A stretch of 64,000 bases of DNA, taken from contig NZ_JAJATW010000007.1 of assembly GCF_020532605.1 (NCBI RefSeq), positions 62,001-126,000 of the forward strand, read 5' to 3'. This document shows positions 26,216 through 35,190 of this stretch, piece by piece; positions within the stretch are counted from its first letter, which is position 1, and each line of letters opens with the position of its first letter. The position numbers and the translations under genes are program-made. The stretch comes from Marinomonas algarum (GTDB taxonomy: Bacteria > Pseudomonadota > Gammaproteobacteria > Pseudomonadales > Marinomonadaceae). The notes under the pieces are model-generated. The model searched no databases. It was not told where the DNA came from and saw only the letters and a program-made list of their open reading frames with translations.

Positions 26216-28100
26216 TTAAAAACTCCCTAGGAAATGACTCTAGTAACAATTTTTTATCTTCCATAAAAGACGCAACTTTCGCCTTTAAGAGTATTTCTAG
26301 GACCTCATCATCACTTTCAAAGCTCAAATTACGTATGTCAACAGGGGTCGGAGTTATTACATCTGTAGTGCTGTAATAATCTAGAAACTTAAAATCTCCA
26401 CCAATCAATTTATCAGAAAACCTTACCCAGACGTTTGGGATATTATATGAATCTGACAGTATTAACCCATGTAGGGATGAAGATAGTACTAACTCACACT
26501 CAGCTAACTCATTTAAAAACTCTTCAACTGGAAGTTCAACGTCTATGACTTTTGCATTTGTAGTCTTTAAAAGACCTTTGAAGCTTGCCTCTCTCTTATC
26601 TACGTAATGTGGAACTATACCGAGTCTATACTTTTTTTGCGATTTAGGAGTGTAATATAACGGCATTAATACTGCTGGGTCCCCTAAAGGACATTTAAGA
26701 GAGCTTCCAACAATAGTACTTATAAAGTCTTGGGTCTTCTTTCCTCTGACTGCTGAGTACTTGATTTCCTTAAATACTGATGTAGTAGGTAGGATATTTT
26801 CATCGATAATACCAGCCCCCCATACTATGCTTTTACGAGAAGCAAAATGCATTATACTACCTATACCCAAAATATGACGATAACAACCAGATTTAATTGA
26901 AATTACTTTTTTTCCAGAGATTTTCTCAATCAAATATAAATTAAGTGCATCACCTACATTTTTTTTTGTGCTAAAAAATTTCAAAGGGACCTTTTCTTTA
27001 TTAAAAGGAAAAAGTAAAAATAGATCTGAAAAAAAATCTGTTAACTTCTTAAAGTTATTTTTCACACCACAAAAAATAACTTTAAGAAAATTAGAAGACA
27101 GTAAAGCTCTTATCATCAACTTCAACATCTTAACAACAACATTTATAAAAACCTCTAATAAAATTTTCAATTTTGATTTTATAGATTCGTTTTTTAAAGT
27201 AGCACAGAGTAAGCTATACGCGTATATATAGCTTACCTGATGTGAAATAAAAGGTGTTATTTGATTACTGAGTAGCTTATCAAAAACTTTTGCATATTGA
27301 TCACCATACATTCTCTTCAAATATTTTATACTGGTTATTCTTTTTTTAGTTGTATTTAGCTTTTTAGTTATATCTCCTAGCATTATTTCTGTCGTCGATC
27401 CTGGAACAGATGTTCTATAAGCAAGCATAATATCTGGTATTACTGCTATCCCCCCTCTAAGAGCACACAACATTTGAATACCCGTATGAAAGACTACCGG
27501 CGGCATATTAGCTAATATATCTTCTTTAGCACCAGCTGTTATCATTATCGAACCATATGGAAGCATGTTTCCATTTTGTTTAATCAATAATTTTGGATCG
27601 AACTTCGAGGTTTTACTGACTTGGTAGCCGGTTATACGCTTTAGGTCAGTTCCTTCTACATCAATTTCTCTAGCTGGATGCCCACATATGCTGACTCCAG
27701 TCTTATTCATAACTTCAAGTTGCTTTGCTAACTTAGTCTCACAAGTCCAATAGTCGTCCCCATGACAAAGAGCAATATAATTTCCTTTTGCTTTTTTAAA
27801 ATTAAATTTATTAAGCATCACTCCTTTAGAGAACTGATTCTCAATCTGATAAATTGGTTTAATGATTCTTGGATACTTAGCTTCATATTCACGGATAATA
27901 TCTACAGTACGGTCGGTTGAAGCATCATCATGAATAAGAATTTCAAATGGGAAGTCAGTCTGTTGAATTAGAAAGCCTTCTATTGCATCTTCAATATAGA
28001 GTTCATGATTGTAGGTGAGGCAGCAGATGCTGATCACAGGTTTTTCTATATCGCCTTTCCAGTTGGCAATGATTTCATCTTCAATTCTAAGGTCTCTCAT
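26202..28100 (-). CDS. Two-domain protein: GT2 glycosyltransferase fused to polysaccharide pyruvyltransferase
   Basis: 632 residues. Residues 20-250 are a GT-A glycosyltransferase: VISICCLTYNHELYIEDAIE, LIHDDASTDRTVDII and CHGDDYW. Residues 365-600 resemble the polysaccharide pyruvyltransferase family: STKKNVGDALNLYLIEKISG, then HILGIGSIMHFAS with VWGAGI, and LVLSSSLHGLILSDSYNIP near the end. The middle is basic and hydrophobic and may be a membrane-associated linker. The expected role is to add a sugar and then a ketal-linked pyruvate from phosphoenolpyruvate, which would add negative charge to the EPS. These activities are normally on separate polypeptides. Confidence 0.82.
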   Translation of the reverse strand: MRDLRIEDEIIANWKGDIEKPVISICCLTYNHELYIEDAIEGFLIQQTDFPFEILIHDDASTDRTVDIIREYEAKYPRIIKPIYQIENQFSKGVMLNKFNFKKAKGNYIALCHGDDYWTCETKLAKQLEVMNKTGVSICGHPAREIDVEGTDLKRITGYQVSKTSKFDPKLLIKQNGNMLPYGSIMITAGAKEDILANMPPVVFHTGIQMLCALRGGIAVIPDIMLAYRTSVPGSTTEIMLGDITKKLNTTKKRITSIKYLKRMYGDQYAKVFDKLLSNQITPFISHQVSYIYAYSLLCATLKNESIKSKLKILLEVFINVVVKMLKLMIRALLSSNFLKVIFCGVKNNFKKLTDFFSDLFLLFPFNKEKVPLKFFSTKKNVGDALNLYLIEKISGKKVISIKSGCYRHILGIGSIMHFASRKSIVWGAGIIDENILPTTSVFKEIKYSAVRGKKTQDFISTIVGSSLKCPLGDPAVLMPLYYTPKSQKKYRLGIVPHYVDKREASFKGLLKTTNAKVIDVELPVEEFLNELAECELVLSSSLHGLILSDSYNIPNVWVRFSDKLIGGDFKFLDYYSTTDVITPTPVDIRNLSFESDDEVLEILLKAKVASFMEDKKLLLESFPREFLNVEK

Positions 28101-28106
28101 TGGATC

Positions 28107-29564
28107 TTACTCACCTTTTGGTTTAACTTTTTTAAATTTCTTCAATACTAATTCTTTAGTGAGTTCATAAGCATGCAGTTTAAGGAGATTTGCGCTCAAT
28201 AAATACATTAAGCCTGCTAACAACCCAAACACCACAAGCTCCGCAAGTGCCCACCACTGTACCCAAGCTTGCAAGCTAAAAATAAACCCAGCAATCACAG
28301 CTGAAGACACTAAACCTGGCAAAAAGTCTGTGAGCTGTTGTCTCACGCTGTAACCAATTAAACGTTTACTAAAGTAACTATTAGGAATATAAGACAACAC
28401 CGAGCTTATTATTTGCCCAATCAATATCCCTGTAACACCATAGTCGATACTTACAAAAAATATGAGAGCACTCATGATTTTTTTGATAATTTCTAGATAT
28501 AGAAATATATCTGATCGGCCTTTTATTTTTAAAATATTTAGGTTAATTGAATGAAGTGGTATTAACAAACCTGCTAGTGTCATCAACTGTAAATACTCTA
28601 CCGCCGGCCACCACTTTTTAGGCAATAAAAACTCAAATAGTGGCTGTGATAAGGCCGCCAAAAACAACATTGTGGGGAACATCAAAAATGTAGTCATTGC
28701 TAACACTTTACGATAACCTACTTTTAAACGTACATCATCGTCTTGCATAGTAGATAAAGCAGGATAGGTCACTGTTTGAATCGATGTTACCAATTGACTG
28801 ATCACAAGCTCTTTTATTTTTTCAGCAAAAAAATAAATGCCTGCCACAGATGAGCTAAAAACTTTAGCAAGGACAATTACGTACATATTTTTAAAAACAA
28901 TATCTAGCACGCCGGATAAAAACAGCTTATAGCCAAAATTGTACATATGTCCAAGAGAGGTAAAACAAAAACTTAAACTTGGCCGCCAGATACGTTGCAT
29001 CCATAAAAACACGGTAATCAAAATAGCCGATACAAGCATTTGAACCACCAGCGCCCACGCTCCCCAACCATAATACGCCAAACTAACGGCCAACAAGCCA
29101 GACAATAATGCCGCTGGCAAATTGGCTTTTAGTTGTGCTTTAAAGTTAAGTTGACGGCTTAAAATGGATACCTGCACAACTTGCAATGAATTCACAATCA
29201 CTGCCAAGGCTGCTACTCGAATCAAACTCACTAAATCTGGTTGCTCATAAAACAAGGCAATCCGCGGAGCCGCGTTATACAAAATAATATAGGCCACTAA
29301 TCCCAACGCAATATTGGCGTAAAATGCAGTATTGAAATCCAACTGCGTTGCCTCTTTTAAGCGAATCAAGGCCTGTTGAAAACCCGATGCCATTAAGGTC
29401 CCACCTAGCGCCAAAAAAACTGCCATCATCGCCACTAAACCAAAATCCTCTGGCGTTAAAAAGTACGCCAACAACAAGGTAACAGCCACACCAATTCCTC
29501 GCCGAGCTAATTGCTCAGCAAAGTTCCAAATAATACCTGTAATGGCTTTTTTTGCGAGGCTCAT
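28107..29564 (-). CDS. Lipid-linked oligosaccharide flippase (Wzx/WzxC-like, MOP superfamily)
   Basis: 485 residues with about 12 to 14 hydrophobic helices, full family length. Typical opening AITGIIWNFAEQLARRG and the segment TPEDFGLVAMMAVFLALG, then SGFQQALIRLKE. It would move undecaprenyl-linked repeat units across the inner membrane for Wzy polymerisation. It overlaps the truncated paralogue upstream by ATGA. The C-terminus is basic (KKFKKVKPKGE). As the only complete flippase of the cluster, it is the likely functional one. Confidence 0.88.
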   Translation of the reverse strand: MSLAKKAITGIIWNFAEQLARRGIGVAVTLLLAYFLTPEDFGLVAMMAVFLALGGTLMASGFQQALIRLKEATQLDFNTAFYANIALGLVAYIILYNAAPRIALFYEQPDLVSLIRVAALAVIVNSLQVVQVSILSRQLNFKAQLKANLPAALLSGLLAVSLAYYGWGAWALVVQMLVSAILITVFLWMQRIWRPSLSFCFTSLGHMYNFGYKLFLSGVLDIVFKNMYVIVLAKVFSSSVAGIYFFAEKIKELVISQLVTSIQTVTYPALSTMQDDDVRLKVGYRKVLAMTTFLMFPTMLFLAALSQPLFEFLLPKKWWPAVEYLQLMTLAGLLIPLHSINLNILKIKGRSDIFLYLEIIKKIMSALIFFVSIDYGVTGILIGQIISSVLSYIPNSYFSKRLIGYSVRQQLTDFLPGLVSSAVIAGFIFSLQAWVQWWALAELVVFGLLAGLMYLLSANLLKLHAYELTKELVLKKFKKVKPKGE

Positions 29565-30397
29565 AATCTAAATCTCGAATTGACTTCAAAAAGGTTTTGA
29601 TCAGTATTGTAACTAGAGGTTGAGGTCGTTGCCGGTAGCATGGATAGCTTTTGTGCTTGGTTGAACAATCCCAGTTGTGCAGCACTGAAATATTTACCAA
29701 TAATGAGTCCATAGATATTCATGTATATGGTGTCAATTAAACCTGACACCAGAAGTTTAGAGCCAAAACCAAAAAGTTCTTTAAAAGACTCATTACAAAA
29801 TTTCTCTCGTGGCCGCCAAGGTGTCATAATATTTAACATGATCACATTAATTAGGTTCATCACTAATTGTTGTGCGACTAATACCCAAACACCATACTCT
29901 AAGTATGCCAACACCAAGGCCGTAATACTGCTAAACAACAGCGCAATAAAGTTACATTTCGCCTGCACTTTAAAATTCAAATTGACGGTTAACTTTACTC
30001 TTGGAATGGCAGCAAAAGCATTAATAACAACAACAACAAGTCCCATCACCCTAACCAAAGCGGTCAACTCAGGTTGATTATAAAAAACCGCAATATATGG
30101 TGCCCCTGTAAACAGTAGCAAATAACAAAGAATCGAAACCACTAAGCCAAAATAAAAAGTCGTCGAAAAATCAACTTCAGACCTGTCTATTTTACGAATA
30201 AGTGCAGAGTTAAAACCGCTGTTTACAAAGGTATTAGCAATGGCCATGAAGATACTCACCATAGCCACTAAACCAAACACACTTGGACCTAATATGTTGG
30301 CCAAGGTGATACTGATGACTAGCGCTATGGCTTGTGTACCTAAACTGTCTACTGCACTCCAAATGAAGCCACTTTTTATGCTTTTTTTATTGTGCAT
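29561..30397 (-). pseudogene. Truncated Wzx-like flippase (N-terminal ~275 residues only)
   Basis: It aligns by eye over its length with the N-terminal half of the neighbouring flippase at 28107-29564: GPSVFGLVAMVSIFMAIA matches TPEDFGLVAMMAVFLALG, and SGFNSALIRK matches SGFQQALIRL. After LGLFNQAQKLSML the similarity ends and about 25 unrelated polar residues follow to a TGA that overlaps the next ATG. A usual family member has about 480 residues, so half of the helices are missing. The frame is open and could be translated, but a half flippase is unlikely to work alone. ATG 30397 is preferred to an upstream start at 30460. Confidence 0.75.
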
Positions 30398-30503
30398 ATA
30401 TACATCTAAAATTAATTTCCATTTACACTTTATGTAAACCCTGCAATAACACCTATGCACTCAAAAGAGCAGAGGTGAAAACATATGATTGAACTTTGCA
30501 ATC

Positions 30504-30737
30504 TTATTTAGTAATGAAATCTACAATTTTTTCTGGGGTATCAAGTTCTTCTGCTTGATCATCACCGATGTTCACTCCTGATGCTTCAGCAACATCCATG
30601 ATAATAAGCATGACATCAAGTGAATCCACACCAAGGTCAGACAGAGACTCTTTCATCTTTTCCTCTGCCATCTCAAGACCATCAACATTTTTTTCTAATG
30701 TTTGCATCACGATTTTTACAGCGTCTTCACGGTTCAT
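30504..30737 (-). CDS. Acyl carrier protein, EPS-cluster copy
   Basis: 77 residues, acidic. The phosphopantetheine attachment Ser39 is in LGVDSLDVM; helices II and III follow as in type II ACPs. ATG 30737 has AGGA seven bases upstream, and a longer open frame to 30794 is not needed. This is not the housekeeping acpP, which normally sits among the fab genes. It lies 23 bases after the KASIII-like gene, so ACP and synthase are a pair. It would carry the acyl group to the LpxD-like transferase encoded three genes upstream. Confidence 0.9.
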   Translation of the reverse strand: MNREDAVKIVMQTLEKNVDGLEMAEEKMKESLSDLGVDSLDVMLIIMDVAEASGVNIGDDQAEELDTPEKIVDFITK

Positions 30738-30760
30738 AACATTTCCTATTAAATTAAGTT

Positions 30761-31684
30761 TTATTTCACTAAACGATAAATAGCAGTGGCCCAAGACAAG
30801 CCGACACCAAAGCCAGACATAAGTATTCTATTTGAATGATTGCTTAACTCACTCTCAAGCAATAAAGGGATAGAGGAAGAGACAGTGTTACCAGTCTGTA
30901 ACAAGTTAATGGGTGTTTTCTCTTCGGAAATTTTTGTTCTTTTGATAATATTTTCTAACATAAAGCGACTTCCCTGATGAAGCAGAAACACATCAATATC
31001 CTCGATGCACAATTCAGCTTTATTCAAAATGCTAGTAATTTGCTTTGGCACTTCTTGTAGCGCAAAATTAAAAACCGCGCGTCCATTCATTTCTAGAATA
31101 CCATCGTTTTTAACCAAAGCATCGCTTGCCGATCCTTTAGTAGAAAACTGGGCTTTTTCTAAGATATAGCAAGGCGTGTCACTAATAAGCGTTACTGAGG
31201 CCGCATCACCAAACAACAGACAGGTATTTTTATCATCATGATTAAGAATTTTTGAATAAGGGTCACAGGTGAAGAACAGCCCTTTTTTCATGCCATTTAC
31301 AGACATAAAGGATTGGATAACACTCAAACCATAGACATAACCAGAACAACCTAAACCAATATCAAAGCAAGCACATTCTTCAGACAAACCTAATTCAGCA
31401 TGGATTAACGCCGAATTATGAGGTAGACCGCCACCATCTGGGTTTTGAGTACAGAGCACGACACATTCAATTTCGTTTAAGTCAACACTCTCTTTTTTAC
31501 ATAATTGTTTAAATGCAGCAACACACATGCTCACTACAGAATCATGCTCTTCAGCCCTTGGTAAGGTAGACACACCTATCTTGTGTTGGACAAAATCTCG
31601 ATCAGCACCAAGCCGATCTGCTTGGTGCATATTATCAACACTATCTTTAGGCAAATAACTTGCTATCGATTGTATACCTAACAT
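30761..31684 (-). CDS. 3-oxoacyl-ACP synthase III-like protein (KASIII / FabH family)
   Basis: 307 residues, thiolase fold. The catalytic triad is visible: Cys113 in GLGCSGYVYGL, His in FLLHQGSRFML and Asn in LQTGNTVSSSIP. It would condense a short acyl-CoA with malonyl-ACP, here presumably on the adjacent ACP, to start a short acyl chain. KASIII plus ACP pairs are known in glycan clusters that make acylated amino sugars, for example the Pseudomonas aeruginosa a-type flagellin glycosylation island. No ketoreductase is seen nearby; host FabG could serve. Confidence 0.9.
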   Translation of the reverse strand: MLGIQSIASYLPKDSVDNMHQADRLGADRDFVQHKIGVSTLPRAEEHDSVVSMCVAAFKQLCKKESVDLNEIECVVLCTQNPDGGGLPHNSALIHAELGLSEECACFDIGLGCSGYVYGLSVIQSFMSVNGMKKGLFFTCDPYSKILNHDDKNTCLLFGDAASVTLISDTPCYILEKAQFSTKGSASDALVKNDGILEMNGRAVFNFALQEVPKQITSILNKAELCIEDIDVFLLHQGSRFMLENIIKRTKISEEKTPINLLQTGNTVSSSIPLLLESELSNHSNRILMSGFGVGLSWATAIYRLVK

Positions 31685-31704
31685 TGAGTCCCCTTAAAAA
31701 CCTT

Positions 31705-32280
31705 TCATGAAAAATACATGTCGCCAATCTTACAGCCGTTCACGATGACATCACTGCATGTAAGACGAGTACCGACTTGTTTAGTTATTCTCAGCTCAAC
31801 TTTTTCCAACTTTGGGATAGGAAACTGACCGTTGTATCGTGAAAAAACCCATTTTTTACTATTATCAATACACTCTAAGTGCATTTTTTTACAAAGAGAC
31901 ACCAATAATTCAATACGGTCTTCATGATGTGGCTCTTCTTGGGTGATTGTCATGTCACCCAGAACAGCACCACGACAAACTTCTAGTTCATCAAAATCTT
32001 GACGCTTAGCAACACCCGTTATTTTTGCTTCATTAATGCATATGACAGCATCTTCTGAATATGGCGATGTAAACTTTGCAACTACAGCATCCTGTGGTGT
32101 TGGTTTTCGCCACTCTAGAACACATTCAGGATTATGGATCATTGATTTAAAAGAAACATTCACTTCCCCAGATGATAAGCCCTTATCTACCGCGGCTTGC
32201 ACAACAGCGTTAAACAAGCTAGTACCATGAACATATTCCCTAGCGCCTTTAAATGGAAAGTTTAGTTTTTTATCACACAT
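31705..32280 (-). CDS. Unrecognised protein in the acyl-sugar module (possibly double hotdog-like)
   Basis: 191 residues; I do not recognise the family with certainty. It looks soluble, without a signal peptide. Two halves each resemble a helix followed by strands: first REYVHGTSLFNAVVQAAVDK with later VNVSFKSMI, second DRIELLVSLCKKMHL with later KVELRITKQVGTRL. That pattern and its place between KASIII and the LpxD-like transferase would fit a hotdog-fold enzyme such as a dehydratase or thioesterase acting on the acyl-ACP. This is a guess from shape and context. It starts 13 bases after the LpxD-like stop codon. Confidence 0.6.
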   Translation of the reverse strand: MCDKKLNFPFKGAREYVHGTSLFNAVVQAAVDKGLSSGEVNVSFKSMIHNPECVLEWRKPTPQDAVVAKFTSPYSEDAVICINEAKITGVAKRQDFDELEVCRGAVLGDMTITQEEPHHEDRIELLVSLCKKMHLECIDNSKKWVFSRYNGQFPIPKLEKVELRITKQVGTRLTCSDVIVNGCKIGDMYFS

Positions 32281-32292
32281 ATTTTCTATACT

Positions 32293-33234
32293 CTATCTCT
32301 TTGGTCCCGTTTTCAGACCAATCATTCTTTTCGCAGGGTTACCAAACATAGAATACTTCGATTCGACGTCTTTCACTACCACACTGCCCATGCCCAATGA
32401 GGCTTGCTCACCAATAACCAAGTTATCTCGGATAGTTACGCCCATCGCAATCGTCGCTCCTAAACCAATCTTGGTGTGCCCTCCAACCAGCGAGCCTACT
32501 GATATCCAGACAGAATCTTCTACTGTTGCACCATGGCCAATATTACACAGATTTCCTACAATAACATTGCTTCCAATATGCGTAGCTTCGAGAATACCAC
32601 CTGCAATGACAGCATTAGCACCGATCTCTGTGTTATCACCAATCGATACACCCCCAACATGTGGAAACTTTACCAACCAGTCCTCAAGGGTACGGTATAC
32701 GGTTATACCATCACTTCCGATAACTGTATTCTCTCGAATGATGGTATTTTCTCCAATTCGTGTCCCTGTCTTGATTATCGCCCCTGCACCAATCATGCTA
32801 CCGGCACCAATTTCAACACCAGACTGTATTATGGCTGTAGCATCAATGCTTGCACTTTCTGCAATATTTTTATTTGTATTAAAACCATGTTGATGGGCAT
32901 CTACTCCAACAGTAGAAACCAACCAGTTTAATACCTTAATAAAAGCAGCTTTAGGATCATTTAATTGACAAAATTGGTTAGTGCCTTGATCTTCTATTTT
33001 TGGAATTTCATCGATCAACACTAACGACTCAGTTATCTGGGGTATTTGTAGGAAATGCTCCAAAGTAGAAAAGACAAGCTTTCTTTCACCTCCCTTTCTA
33101 GAATCACAAGTCCCCTCTAACGGAAACTCTACACTCCCAGACACTTTGACTGAATAGCTGATCATTAAAAAATCGATAATTGACGATGAATCGATTGAGT
33201 GAGAAAAAAATGAACCTGAAGACAACTGACTCAT
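32293..33234 (-). CDS. LpxD-like N-acyltransferase with left-handed beta-helix
   Basis: 313 residues. The N-terminal 120 residues form a separate domain, then hexapeptide repeats run from about 120 to 300 (ASIDATAIIQSGVEIGAGSM and later IGSNVIVGNLCNIGHGATVE), ending YSMFGNPAKRMIGL. The His in NIGHGATV is the likely general base. The layout (N-domain plus helix) resembles LpxD, the acyl-ACP-dependent N-acyltransferase of lipid A. With ACP and KASIII next door and an aminotransferase directly upstream, it probably N-acylates a dTDP-amino-dideoxy sugar. It abuts the aminotransferase gene with no gap. Confidence 0.85.
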   Translation of the reverse strand: MSQLSSGSFFSHSIDSSSIIDFLMISYSVKVSGSVEFPLEGTCDSRKGGERKLVFSTLEHFLQIPQITESLVLIDEIPKIEDQGTNQFCQLNDPKAAFIKVLNWLVSTVGVDAHQHGFNTNKNIAESASIDATAIIQSGVEIGAGSMIGAGAIIKTGTRIGENTIIRENTVIGSDGITVYRTLEDWLVKFPHVGGVSIGDNTEIGANAVIAGGILEATHIGSNVIVGNLCNIGHGATVEDSVWISVGSLVGGHTKIGLGATIAMGVTIRDNLVIGEQASLGMGSVVVKDVESKYSMFGNPAKRMIGLKTGPKR

Positions 33235-34311
33235 TTATAACTCCTCTTTCAATTTGTTTGATGCATATAAAACTTCTTGATCCTTCAGACTAGGATAAAT
33301 CGGCAAACACAGTATCCGACTCGCTACACTTCTAGACTGATCACACACTTGCTTACTTTCTAAATAATCCAAGGTATCTAAACTTGGGTAAAAATACCGT
33401 CTTGGGAGAATGTCATTTTCTTTTAGCCTTGCCTCAGCCTCAAGCAGTTTTGCTTCACTCTCAAAGAGAACAGGCGCATAAGCATGATTGTTATCGCCTT
33501 CTTTATTCCACTGTTGAAACGCCAAACCACTCCCAGATAAAGTTTTTTCATAAGTTTGCCATACTCGCTTACGTTCAGAACGGATGCTTTCTATATCATC
33601 CAGGACACACAAGCCCATTGCCGCTTCAAATTCATTCATTTTAGCGTTGGTGCCTACCGACTCAATCGTTGTCGGGCTGGTAATACCAAAATTGATCAAC
33701 CTACGAACTTTTTCTGCTAACGCATCATCGTTGGTGATGATGGCACCACCCTCTATGGTGTGAAACAGCTTAGTCGCATGAAAACTCAAGGTACTAATGT
33801 CACCATAATTAAGCACACTCTCACCCTTGTATTGGGAGCCAAACGCATGAGCCGCATCGTACACAACCTTCAAACTGTACTTATCCGCAATGGCCTGAAT
33901 CTTTTCCACCTCACAAGGATTACCAAATACATGCACCGGCACAATAGCACAGGTCTCTTGTGTAATCAGCGCTTCAATATTATCAGGACCTAAGTTAAAC
34001 GAATCAGGGTCAATATCTGCAAACACAGGCTTTAACCCTTCCCATGCCAATGTGCTGGTCGTCGCCGCAAAACTAAAAGGCGACGTAATGACCTCACCTT
34101 TCAACTCTAGTGCCTTGTAAGAAAGCTGTAATGCCAGTGATCCATTGGCAACACAAATAACATGCTTTACACCCAAATATTCTTTGAGACGCTGCTCTAA
34201 TGTTTGCAACAAACGTCCATTGTTGGTTAACCAAGCGGAATCAAAAATTTGATCTACATATCCTTGGTACTTTTCCTTATTGGGTAAATAGGCCTTAGTC
34301 ACTGGAATCAT
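33235..34311 (-). CDS. DegT/DnrJ/EryC1/StrS aminotransferase, VioA/WecE/FdtB type
   Basis: 358 residues, PLP-dependent. Schiff-base Lys in SFHATKLFHTIEGGAI, PLP-contact region VYDAAHAFGSQY. With RmlA and RmlB directly upstream it would aminate dTDP-4-keto-6-deoxyglucose (or its 3-keto isomer) to a dTDP-amino-dideoxy-hexose. WecE/VioA (4-amino) or FdtB (3-amino) type cannot be settled by eye; no 3,4-ketoisomerase gene is seen, which favours the 4-amino product. It is distinct from the PglE-like aminotransferase at 17-18 kb. Confidence 0.9.
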   Translation of the reverse strand: MIPVTKAYLPNKEKYQGYVDQIFDSAWLTNNGRLLQTLEQRLKEYLGVKHVICVANGSLALQLSYKALELKGEVITSPFSFAATTSTLAWEGLKPVFADIDPDSFNLGPDNIEALITQETCAIVPVHVFGNPCEVEKIQAIADKYSLKVVYDAAHAFGSQYKGESVLNYGDISTLSFHATKLFHTIEGGAIITNDDALAEKVRRLINFGITSPTTIESVGTNAKMNEFEAAMGLCVLDDIESIRSERKRVWQTYEKTLSGSGLAFQQWNKEGDNNHAYAPVLFESEAKLLEAEARLKENDILPRRYFYPSLDTLDYLESKQVCDQSRSVASRILCLPIYPSLKDQEVLYASNKLKEEL

Positions 34312-34320
34312 GTCATCTTC

Positions 34321-35190
34321 CTAAATTAAATCAGATAAATATTGGCCATAACTGTTCTTACGTAATGCCTCTGCCGTTTGCTTCAACTGGTCACGCGTCA
34401 ACCACCCCTGGCTAAACGCAATCTCTTCCAAGCAAGCAATCTTATAACCCTGACAACGCTCAATGGTTTCAACAAACTGCGCCGCTTCTAAAAGGCTTTC
34501 ATGAGTACCCGTATCCAACCAAGTAAAGCCACGACCAAGCATTTGCACGTTTAGCTTATTTTGTTGCAAGTACAGCTCATTCAAACAGGTAATTTCTAAC
34601 TCGCCACGATGGGAAGGTGTCACCTGCTTAGCCAAATCCACCACGGAATTATCGTAAAAATACAAACCCGTTACCGCAAAATTAGACTTTGGCTTAAGCG
34701 GCTTCTCTTCAATGGAAATCGCTTTTTGATTCTCATCAAACGCCACTACACCAAAACGCTCAGGATCTTTTACCTGATAACCAAATACCGTTGCACCTTG
34801 ACCATTTTTGGCCTTATCGACGGCTTGCTTTAACTTAGGCGTAAACCCTTGCCCATAAAAAATATTATCACCCAGCACTAAGCAAACATCATCATCGCCA
34901 ATAAAGTCTTCGCCTAAAATAAACGCCTGCGCCAAACCATCAGGACTTGGTTGCACCGTATAAGACAATTCCACACCATAACGAGAACCGTCTCCCAGCA
35001 AACGCTGAAACGACGCCTGATCTTCCGGTGTAGTAATAATCAACACCTCACGTATCCCCGCTAACATTAACACCGACAGCGGGTAAAAAATCATCGGCTT
35101 ATCGTATACAGGTAAAAGCTGCTTAGAGACGCCCATGGTAATCGGGTAAAGACGCGTACCCGAACCACCCGCGAGAATAATTCCCTTCAT
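34321..35190 (-). CDS. rmlA: Glucose-1-phosphate thymidylyltransferase
   Basis: 289 residues, the usual length. The nucleotide-binding motif GGSGTRLYP is at the N-terminus, followed by [16 protein letters not shown] and [10 protein letters not shown]. It makes dTDP-glucose from dTTP and glucose-1-phosphate. It overlaps rmlB by four bases. In many clusters rmlA and rmlB are followed by rmlC and rmlD for dTDP-rhamnose; here those are missing and an aminotransferase follows, so the pathway leads to an amino sugar. Confidence 0.96.
   Translation of the reverse strand: MKGIILAGGSGTRLYPITMGVSKQLLPVYDKPMIFYPLSVLMLAGIREVLIITTPEDQASFQRLLGDGSRYGVELSYTVQPSPDGLAQAFILGEDFIGDDDVCLVLGDNIFYGQGFTPKLKQAVDKAKNGQGATVFGYQVKDPERFGVVAFDENQKAISIEEKPLKPKSNFAVTGLYFYDNSVVDLAKQVTPSHRGELEITCLNELYLQQNKLNVQMLGRGFTWLDTGTHESLLEAAQFVETIERCQGYKIACLEEIAFSQGWLTRDQLKQTAEALRKNSYGQYLSDLI

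Noticed and set aside
30738-30794. Upstream extension of the ACP
   Set aside because: Overlaps the KASIII gene; ATG 30737 has AGGA at correct spacing and gives standard ACP length.
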